Positions 36,490-44,700 of a stretch of 64,000 bases of DNA are shown here, piece by piece. The stretch's first letter is position 1; each line of letters begins with the position of its first letter. The notes under the pieces are model-generated. The model was not told where the DNA came from, ran no database searches, and saw nothing but the letters and a program-made list of their open reading frames with translations. The position numbers and the translations under genes were made by a program. The DNA comes from Nitrososphaerales archaeon (GTDB lineage Archaea; Thermoproteota; Nitrososphaeria; Nitrososphaerales; Gagatemarchaeaceae). The DNA lies in NCBI GenBank assembly GCA_032906765.1, contig JAJTZB010000005.1:116219-180218 (forward strand), given 5' to 3'.

Positions 36490-37530
36490 ATGAAATCACG
36501 GATAGCTGTCGCTGGCGTGGGCAACTGTGCCTCCGTCTTTGTTCAGGGGCTGGAGTACTACTCAACGGGAGGGACGGAGGGGCTCTGGCATCCAAGAGTC
36601 GCAGGGATGAGGGCGAGCGACCTCAAAGTGGTCGCAGCCTTCGACGTCGACCCGAGGAAGGTGGGTCTGGACCTCCACAAGGCGATATTTGCCGCTCCCA
36701 ACGTCGCCAGAAGGTACGTCGAGCCCAAGTCCTCAAGGGTGAAGGTCAGCGCAGGCATCTCCGCGGCAGATGCAGCGCCTCATCTCAGGTCCAGCAGGCT
36801 GGAGACCGCTGACAGGGCCGAGGTCGCCAGGCAGCTCGAGGCGGCAGACGCCGACATCCTTGTCAACCTGATCTCTTCCGGCTCGGACGCCTCGTCTGAA
36901 GGATACGCGCTCGCAGCGCTTGAAGCAGGATGCGCCTTCGTAAACTGCGCCCCGTCCCTGCTGCTGCGCAGGAAGAGCCTCGTCGCCAAATTCGCGAAGT
37001 CCAAGCTCCCGCTGGTCGGAGACGACCTGATGAGCCAGTTCGGCGGAACCGTCTTCCACAAGGGGCTCCTCAACCTCATGGTGAACAGGGGTGTCAAGAT
37101 ATCGAAGAGCTACCAGCTGGACGTCGGCGGCGGCTCGGAGACGCTCAACACAACAGACGAAGGCATCAAGATGGCGAAACGCGGCGTCAAGACAGCCTCT
37201 GTTGCTGCCGAGGTCCCGTACAAGTTCGAGACGATAGCCGGGACGACAGACTTCGTCGACTACCTGGGAAACGACAGGACGAGCTACTTCTGGGCGGAGG
37301 GGAGCGGTTTCCTTGGCTCCCCTGCCACCGTGGACGTCTACCTGCGGACCTCAGACGGCGCGAACGCAGGCAACATCCTGCTGGACGTGTTGAGGGCCAC
37401 CCGCCGTGCGGCGAGCACTCGAAGGCTTGCGAAGGTCAACGAGATATGCGCCTACGGGTTCAAGTCTCCGCTCAAGCCCGTACACTTCGAAGAAGCCTAC
37501 AGAAAGTTCGTGGCTGCGTTTGTCAAGTAG
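36490..37530 (+). CDS. ino1: Myo-inositol-1-phosphate synthase
   Basis: NAD-dependent isomerisation of glucose-6-phosphate to inositol-1-phosphate, the precursor of archaeal inositol phospholipid headgroups or inositol solutes. The NAD fold AVAGVGNCASVF is at the N-terminus. Conserved family blocks are GDDLMSQFGGT, LDVGGGSETLNT and EDRTSYFWAEG-like NDRTSYFWAEG. ATG 36490 gives about 346 residues and begins right at the NAD fold; GTG 36478 would add four residues and overlap the preceding stop. Confidence 0.93.
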   Translation: MKSRIAVAGVGNCASVFVQGLEYYSTGGTEGLWHPRVAGMRASDLKVVAAFDVDPRKVGLDLHKAIFAAPNVARRYVEPKSSRVKVSAGISAADAAPHLRSSRLETADRAEVARQLEAADADILVNLISSGSDASSEGYALAALEAGCAFVNCAPSLLLRRKSLVAKFAKSKLPLVGDDLMSQFGGTVFHKGLLNLMVNRGVKISKSYQLDVGGGSETLNTTDEGIKMAKRGVKTASVAAEVPYKFETIAGTTDFVDYLGNDRTSYFWAEGSGFLGSPATVDVYLRTSDGANAGNILLDVLRATRRAASTRRLAKVNEICAYGFKSPLKPVHFEEAYRKFVAAFVK

Positions 37531-37582
37531 CTAGGCCCGATTCGCTTACAGATCAACAGACTCGGCGAAGGACTGCCGATTT

Positions 37583-37783
37583 TCAGCTCGTTTGCTTGGG
37601 TTTGCTCTCTTGCCCGCGTCTGTAGATTCCTTGGAAGAACAGGACCAGGCCGAGCATTATCACCGCTCCAGCAATGGTGAATGTCGTTGGTTGGTCCGCA
37701 GCCGGGTCGAAGCCTGAAGAGAAGAAGATGGACCCCAGAATGATGACCACTACTCCGATGAGAACGTAGGTTAACGACTTCAA
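37583..37783 (-). CDS. Small membrane protein, two TM helices
   Basis: 66 residues: hydrophobic helix (YVLIGVVVIILGSIFF), short polar turn, second helix (AGAVIMLGLVLFFQGIY) and a basic tail. No family recognised. TTG start at 37783. The layout is similar to the small protein at 36245 but without clear sequence identity. Confidence 0.5.
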   Translation of the reverse strand: MKSLTYVLIGVVVIILGSIFFSSGFDPAADQPTTFTIAGAVIMLGLVLFFQGIYRRGQESKPKQTS

Positions 37784-37902
37784 CTGGCACCATGCTTCTT
37801 CTCAGACATCAATTAAGGATTGTTCTGGGGCATCACACCGAACTGCTACCTTGTCGGCTCCCAAACCTTTATTCCGCTCTGCTGGGCACGCGACGCTGAA
37901 CC

Positions 37903-38622
37903 TTGGCCAAGGCAGGCAACAGAAGCTGGAAGGTCGTGGTACCGGTACTCGTGATAGTCCTAATCGTGGGCGCCTACGCTTACTTGGTGTATCCCAATCC
38001 CTTCCGGGCTCAGGGAGGACTCGGTGCTCAGTCAAGCCTCAAGGTGCAGTTCTCCGTCAGCATGACGCACCAGGAGCAGCGGTTTGTAGACATCAGGCTG
38101 ATTGTGGGAGGCTGGCTCAAAGGCCAATTCTGGGGCGCGAGCTGCATCCTGTTCTGTTCGAATGGGATTACCTACACCCTCGACCCGACAGTCCTCATAA
38201 CCAACGTCGGCCGCGATTTTGAACAATGCAAGACCTTCGGCGCATCCGGGACGATAACCTGCACATCGGCCGACACCGCAACCGTGATTGGCGTGTCGGA
38301 ATCTTCGACAACACCGGTCGCCTCCGACACTTCCAATTCGGGTCCGTGCAAGACCACCTCGACTGCGAACGAGATCGAGTCTGGCGGGCTTACAGACGTC
38401 GCGGGGACGGTCACGGCTGGGACAGCGGGTGCCACTGTCACAACAACCGTAGTGAACACATTCACAGCGGCCGAGACCGACAACAACGTCCAGGTGGCCT
38501 GCCTTCAGACCGAGCTCCACTCGGGTTCTAACGTAATCATCTACGCCGAAGGAACCTTCGGTCCCGACTCGTTCGTTGCTGGAAACACACTCAAGATCAC
38601 CTGGTCAATCGGACGCACTTGA
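37903..38622 (+). CDS. Secreted, membrane-anchored surface protein
   Basis: 239 residues. One N-terminal hydrophobic helix (VVVPVLVIVLIVGAYAYLVY) serves as signal anchor; the rest is extracellular, rich in Thr, Ser, Ala, with several Cys. The C-terminal part (IYAEGTF...LKITWSI) matches the end of the protein at 48700-49473 (LYAENTF...LTITWTF), so the two are related. Similar Thr-rich beta proteins occur among archaeal surface or virion proteins; the role here is unknown. Possible TTG start with a CTTTATT element about 33 nt upstream. An HNH endonuclease gene follows after 6 nt. Confidence 0.7.
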   Translation: MAKAGNRSWKVVVPVLVIVLIVGAYAYLVYPNPFRAQGGLGAQSSLKVQFSVSMTHQEQRFVDIRLIVGGWLKGQFWGASCILFCSNGITYTLDPTVLITNVGRDFEQCKTFGASGTITCTSADTATVIGVSESSTTPVASDTSNSGPCKTTSTANEIESGGLTDVAGTVTAGTAGATVTTTVVNTFTAAETDNNVQVACLQTELHSGSNVIIYAEGTFGPDSFVAGNTLKITWSIGRT

Positions 38623-38628
38623 GCGAGG

Positions 38629-39534
38629 TTGATTTCTATTTTTGAACAACCAAATCCATCAGAACCGACATGCAGAGAATGTAGGAGTAAAATAACTGCA
38701 ACGAATTGGTCTCCGAGTAATATCAAATATAGAAACTACGTCTGCATTAACTGCGTCAGTCTATACAACAAAGGTCAGCGAAGACGATTTGTAAAAGAGT
38801 GCATTCGGTGTAATTCTGTATTCAAGACCACACACAAAGGAGCAAAGTTCTGTTCGCATGGGTGTTCTGAATTATGTCAGATTGGAAAGAAGAGACCAGA
38901 AGTCAAAAAGTCACTCAAGGATTTCTATGCCTCTCATCCAGAGGCAGTAGAGGTTTCACGTGAAAGGGCGAAGACAAGTGGGTTCAAAAAAGGTCACACC
39001 ATACCAGATGAATGGCGAGGGAAGATTCGGCCTTGGCTCGGCAAGGGATGTAGCCCAGAAACCAAGTCCAAGATGTCAACATCTCACATGAAATTTCACT
39101 TTGAGCATCCAGAAGTTGCCGCCGATAGAGGCGCAGCCCACAAAGGGCCAAACCATTGGAACTGGAAGGGCGGAATAACCGACGAAATGAAAGCTCTGAG
39201 AGAAAGCGACGAGTACAACGCGTGGAGGAGATCCGTGTATGAACGGGATGCCTTTACCTGTAAAGATTGCGGATCTAATAACGACATTGTGGCCCATCAT
39301 TTGAAGCCGTTCAGGGATTACCCAGGACTCAGGTTCGACGCAGACAACGGAATCACACTCTGCCGCCCCTATCATAAGAAGCGCCATTCAGAAGTCGGGC
39401 TTTCAACCAGATTCAAACCAACCTCAGACGCATTACCCGATTACACTCTGGAGATTCTCGAAAGAGCCTCTATGTATTTACGTTCCAGACAACCTGCCGC
39501 GATAGATCAGCCGTGGAGCATCGCAAGGACGTAA
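38629..39534 (+). CDS. Free-standing HNH homing endonuclease
   Basis: 301 residues. N-terminal zinc-binding CxxC clusters (CRECRSK, CINC, CIRCNSVF, CSHGC), then a GPNHWNWKGG motif typical of phage- and intron-type HNH enzymes. The HNH core follows: YERDAFTCKDCG, IVAHHLKPF, DNGITLC and HKKRH. It would cut DNA site-specifically and promote its own spread. The gene is clearly AT-richer than its neighbours, indicating recent transfer. It is not inside a reading frame; the preceding surface gene looks complete. Confidence 0.85.
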   Translation: MISIFEQPNPSEPTCRECRSKITATNWSPSNIKYRNYVCINCVSLYNKGQRRRFVKECIRCNSVFKTTHKGAKFCSHGCSELCQIGKKRPEVKKSLKDFYASHPEAVEVSRERAKTSGFKKGHTIPDEWRGKIRPWLGKGCSPETKSKMSTSHMKFHFEHPEVAADRGAAHKGPNHWNWKGGITDEMKALRESDEYNAWRRSVYERDAFTCKDCGSNNDIVAHHLKPFRDYPGLRFDADNGITLCRPYHKKRHSEVGLSTRFKPTSDALPDYTLEILERASMYLRSRQPAAIDQPWSIART

Positions 39535-39630
39535 TTGAACGGAAGTCGAATCCCGGTGGTGCGGCAGCGGCCTACCTGGACGTGGTGAGCCGGCGCATCC
39601 GACTGACCTGCTCGTGAAACCTTTAGCCCT

Positions 39631-41553
39631 TCATGGGCATTCCAAGACGTATTCAGGCGCGAACTGCGGGAGCACGTGGCATGAGGTTATCGTGGCTATA
39701 CGGAACACTTCGACGTCTGGGTTCGTGTACACCAAGCTCATGTTGGCGTTCGGGGCGAAGGTGTTCCAGGGGTAGACCGATGGGTTTGACGGTAGGTCCT
39801 CAGTTACGAACTTCGTCACTATCATGTATGTCGGAGGCAGATACCAGACGATGGTGGCGTTTATCAAACGAGTCGGTGATGTATCCGTAGTATCCCAGAG
39901 ATTGTTGCTTATCGCCGCTACAAATTTGGGTTTCTGCAGTTGGAATCCAGCCGCCGTTTTGAACGCATCGGTGATGTTGGAAGTGAAACCGTATACCGTT
40001 CTCCTAAATAGCATGTAGGTCATCTCGGTAAAGCGCCAATCGGTGACGGAGTAATAGACCGAGGTCCGGGGCGTGTTGTCGTTCAGCCAACCTATCGCGG
40101 AATGGACGTATCCCTGAATTTCGGCCGATTGGGGAACAGGCGTGAGCATCCGCTCACCCCACGACCCTACGAATGTGGCTCCCAAACATAGAAGCGCGAG
40201 GGAAAGGCCGACGACTTTCCTCTTCCCGATCCTCCCTTGGGGAATCAGCATGGTGATGCCCACGCCCGCCATCATCGTCAGAAAGACAAGGCCGATGAAA
40301 GAGAAACGCCACGCAACGGAGTTGAACGGCGAGGCGACTATTATGACGCCCGCGAAAATGGCAGGCAAAAATGAAGTTGCGTTGTTGATTCCTCTCTGTC
40401 GCGCCAGAGAAACTGCGGCAAGAGCGAACAAGATGAGCGCCCCCAAGTCGTTTGTGGTCACGACGGCCATGTAGGAAACAACAGGAACCGGAGAAAGAAG
40501 AGTAGCCAGCGGCGTCGTCCCGAGTACGTTCTGTGAGACAGGCGAGGGTGCCAGGAAGCCCAGAATCGTGTTCGAGTACGACGGGAAGAGAAGAACGCCG
40601 AGGACCGCGGGAACCGCAAGAATGCCCAGAAGGAGAAACCAGGTTATCCGGTCTTCCCGTGACTTCGTCAGTGAGACGAGGGTCATCACCAACAGAACTG
40701 GAAGAAGGACTAGCACCGCATAGTGGGATATGAACCCACTAGCCAGAGCGAGCAAGAACAAGAACCATGGGGCGGGGCGTTTCGGCTCGTTGAGGAGAGG
40801 GGCCATCACAGCCAAGATGAACAGGAGCGAGATGAGACCGTAGAACTCGGGATAGAGTCCAGAGTTGAACAGGTTCCCGAACCACACCGTCGCCGTGAGA
40901 ACGTAGATCGCCGCCCCGGCGTAGGCTCCGTTGCGATTCTTGAAGATCTTGGCTGCTGCAAGGTAGAAGAGCGGGGTAGAGAACACGGCAAGAATACCGA
41001 CCGTATAGCGCGCGACGTTGGTGTCCACTCCGCTGAAAAACATCGCCATCCCAATCTGATAGTGGACCCCGAAATACAGTATGCCTGAAGGGATTGACGA
41101 GATCTGCCCAGCGAGGATGGCGCGGGCCAAGTTGAAATGTTGTATGAAATCAGCGCTCGGATATTGCGGGAAAAACGGAAACTGCCCGAAATATTGGATT
41201 AGCATGATTAACTGGGCCGCAATCAAGACAGCGATGAGGCAGTCGCCCCAACTCGGCATCCGAGGAAAGGAGAACCTGCGCCTCGCGACTATCGAAGCAA
41301 ACAATGCAACCAGGCCAATCCCGACTGGCAGATAGACGGCGGCGCCCCCGATTCCTAACAACTCGATGCCGAAGATGCTGAACCCAGAGGTGAAGACTAA
41401 CATGGAGACTCCACTCGAGGAGATTCCCACGCCCAAGGCAATCGCAAATCGCGAGGCCATGTCGTCCTCGGGCTTCCACGCCTTCAAGAGTTCACCGAAG
41501 CCGATGCCCTGAATGAGGACCACTAGGACGTAAGCTGCTAGGCCTACAATCAA
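39631..41553 (-). CDS. Polytopic membrane protein, GT-C glycosyltransferase-like
   Basis: 640 residues with about 12 hydrophobic helices in the first 460, then a C-terminal extracellular region of about 170 residues. The first large loop has PSADFIQHFNLARAIL, reminiscent of the acidic loop motif of GT-C enzymes. It could transfer sugars from lipid carriers to proteins or lipids at the cell surface. The family assignment is by architecture only. It is next to a giant, Ser/Thr-rich surface protein that could be glycosylated. Confidence 0.6.
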   Translation of the reverse strand: MIVGLAAYVLVVLIQGIGFGELLKAWKPEDDMASRFAIALGVGISSSGVSMLVFTSGFSIFGIELLGIGGAAVYLPVGIGLVALFASIVARRRFSFPRMPSWGDCLIAVLIAAQLIMLIQYFGQFPFFPQYPSADFIQHFNLARAILAGQISSIPSGILYFGVHYQIGMAMFFSGVDTNVARYTVGILAVFSTPLFYLAAAKIFKNRNGAYAGAAIYVLTATVWFGNLFNSGLYPEFYGLISLLFILAVMAPLLNEPKRPAPWFLFLLALASGFISHYAVLVLLPVLLVMTLVSLTKSREDRITWFLLLGILAVPAVLGVLLFPSYSNTILGFLAPSPVSQNVLGTTPLATLLSPVPVVSYMAVVTTNDLGALILFALAAVSLARQRGINNATSFLPAIFAGVIIVASPFNSVAWRFSFIGLVFLTMMAGVGITMLIPQGRIGKRKVVGLSLALLCLGATFVGSWGERMLTPVPQSAEIQGYVHSAIGWLNDNTPRTSVYYSVTDWRFTEMTYMLFRRTVYGFTSNITDAFKTAAGFQLQKPKFVAAISNNLWDTTDTSPTRLINATIVWYLPPTYMIVTKFVTEDLPSNPSVYPWNTFAPNANMSLVYTNPDVEVFRIATITSCHVLPQFAPEYVLECP

Positions 41554-41717
41554 CTGCAGTTTCCTGCCTGACTGGCCGAGCTATTTAGGAATCTACCCTC
41601 CGATTCTGTGGAGGCCTTACGCAGAAGCTGAGGTGGGCTGTAGAGTCCAGACCTGCTGCCTCTTCCAAGGGCGAGCAGCTTTGCGGACTTGGCTTAGTCT
41701 GAGCTGCCTATGTTCCA

Positions 41718-44700
41718 CTAGGAGTTTCTGTCTTTGGGCACGGATGCGTTTCGGGCCCTTCGCAAACGAGAAGCCAGAACCCGGGTCCCGCTATTCCTTC
41801 GTCTGTACGCGAAGGAGGACCAGGACTTCCTCCCTCTTCGCCGGTAGGCCAACAGCAGAGCCAAGAGCAAAGCTGCCAAGGCGGTTACTATTCCAACCAC
41901 GAAGAGAAGGTAGAGGTAGAGGTAAGGCTGGACAACCACAGTCGCCAATTCGACCCTGTGCCTCGAAACGTGGGGGATTGCAACCACCAGTTCATAGCCA
42001 GACGAGGTGGAAGTCATGAGATAGGTCGCGTTATTGCCTACCGCGAGGGTCATCATACTGAATATCGAGTCCGCAGGCTGCAGCCTGACACCATCGAGGG
42101 TCACGGACAGGGTCGACGGCGATAGTCCTGGCAGTGCGTCCTGCGCCAGGTTGAAGACCAGCAGTGTCGGGCCGGGGCTGGGACCTTGAATGTCGACGCG
42201 GATGTTGTTGAGCTGCGGCCTGCCCACGGTCAGGGTGAAGTTCTCGTTGATGATGGTGTAGGTCACGTTGCTCTGCGTGGCGTATACCATCACAGGAACT
42301 GCGGTCGTGAACTCGACCGTCACTTGCCGCGTCAATGGAAGGATGATGCTCCCCCTGTTCTGTGTAGTTATGAAGACCGAGAAGGGCGAGGCATTCTTAG
42401 ATTGCGGCACCAGCGGCGAGGTCACGACGAAGGTGTGGAGCCCAGGAGGGCTGGCGAACATGATGCTGCTTGAGTTCGAGGACTGAGTGATGTTATTGTC
42501 GAGGGTCACAGACCAGGGAGTTCCGGGGGACAGACCGAACTCCCCAAACGTGAATCCGTAGAGGAGCTCGTAGTGGAGGCTGACCGATAGCGGGCCGCTC
42601 GTCAGCCCCAACGTAGGCTGTGAAGTCCGCCACATCTCAGCGGAGGTACTTCCAGGCAGCGGGTTCTGGGCAGTCCAAGTCGTGTTGGCGTCGGCCCAGA
42701 CGGTCTGGGCCTGGGCGGCCAGGGTCAGCGTAGAGCTGGCTCCGAAGGAGCTGTACGAGAGGTCCGGCGGGCCGAATCCTGTCACTCCGACAGATGTGGT
42801 GGAGAACGATGCCGTGATGATGAACTGGTGGTAGTATTGAGCGACAACACCCAATTCCCCGGAGACCGTCGCCGACGTTGTGGTCGTGACCCACCTCTCT
42901 GTCTGGGAGGAAGGACTTAGGAGTGCTGGCAGGGTGTAGCGTGTTCCGTTGTCCATCCATACGCTTATTGCCTGCGCTCCCAGCACCTGGATTGCGGGCA
43001 TACCGTAGCTCGTGAAGTTCAATATGGGAGGTGTCGGCGCACCACCGCCGACCGTAGAGTAGCTCGACGTGACCATGTCCTGGAAGTAGTAGGTGAGAGA
43101 CACTGGAGCGCACGGGCCCTCGTCGCACGTCGTCACTGTCACCACGGGCACGCCTCCCGCAAAGACGTAGCGGGTAGTGTTCCCGACATTCGCGTATGCG
43201 AGGGAGATGTCACATCCCCCAATCGCGTTGATTGCGTGCGGCTGTCCGTCTCCTGGTATGGTGGAGCTACGCGCTCCGCAGCCGTTCACGGAGAAGACGG
43301 CATTGGGCGAGCCCGCAGGGCTCACGGTCAGGACGATGGTCTGAATCACCCTGCCCCTGACGAATGTGCCGATTATGATGGCGGGTCCGTTCAATGTCAG
43401 CGTAGTGAACGCTGCCGACGAGTTGGTGAAGGTGTTGAGCGGCGAACTGGAGCTCCACGCGCTGAAAAAGTAGAGCCTCGCGGGGCTGGCCCCTATGTGG
43501 ACGATAGAGCCCACGTCGTACCAGTCGCTTCCCGACGGAGAGATGACTCCGGCGTTGGAGGGAGAGATGGTGAAGGTCTCTAGGAACTGGAGGCCGTACC
43601 GGACCACGACCGTGTTGGACACTGTCGCGGAAATGCTGCCGACGGAGGCGGACCATCTGACGCCGGCAGTGACGCTCGAGTTGATGCTGGCCAGGAACGT
43701 TATGGACTCAGATGCGTCGAACCAGTAGCCGGTCGGGGTCGTCGTCAACTGGGGCGTGTAGGGCAGCCCAAGGGCGGTCCCGGCTGCGGTGACAGCGCCG
43801 GTCGGGAATGCGAAGGAGCTACGCGGCACGGAGTAGCTGAGGGTCTGGAGGAGTTGGAAGTAGTAGCTCGCAGTGTAGGTACCCGACCCGTTGGTTATCG
43901 ACCCGGTAGAGCTGGGGCCGCCAGCTGCATTCTCCCACCTCGTGCCCTGTTGCGTTCCGATGAGCGTCTCGGCGAAGGTCGCGGCCGCACCGTAGTCCGA
44001 GTACCCGGTACAGGAGGTCGAGGGGATGTCTGGGAAGATGGTGATGCTGCAAAGGACCGAGTTGGGGACGCCCAGTTTCTGTCCGAGAACCTGGGTGAAG
44101 AGGCCAGCTCTCGACCCTGCCTGGCCCAGCACGACAGTGAAGGTGTTCTCGAGCTGGTAGTAGTACTCATTGGACTCGGCCGGACATGAACCCTTCCCAC
44201 AAGAGGTGAACTTCCACGTGCCGTTGAGAACCCCGGCCTGACTGAAGCCGTAGATGCCACCGCTCGGGTTGACAGGGGCGAGGGTCATCAGGCAGTTCGC
44301 TACCGTGGTCACCTGGAACTTCGAGCCATTGCCGACTATCTTTGAGGGGTTGAGTATGCCGTTGCTGGCTGAGCAACCGGTTATCTGGAATACTGCTGGC
44401 GGCGAGCCTTTGATGGCGGGCGTCAACGTCACGTTGACGTTGACAATGACAATTGGAGGTCCGCCTCCTCCGCCGCCTCCACCTCCTCCGCCCCCGCCAG
44501 ACGTGGTCGTAGTGGTGGTCGTGGTCGTGGTGGTGACACCCGAGAGACCGACAACGATATTGGTGGCTGTCAGCTGAGAGATCGATATGTCCCCGCAGAT
44601 GGTGTCAGAAGTCACTGCCGGGGGCACCTGAATGTTTGCGGCCGTGGTCCAGGGGCCGCCCGGCGGGGCGTAGTATTGCATCGTCGAGCCAGCTGCGGTG

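Noticed and set aside
38629..39534. HNH gene considered as part of a group I intron or intein
   Set aside because: The gene before it is complete and no split exon or splicing block is seen, so it is called free-standing.
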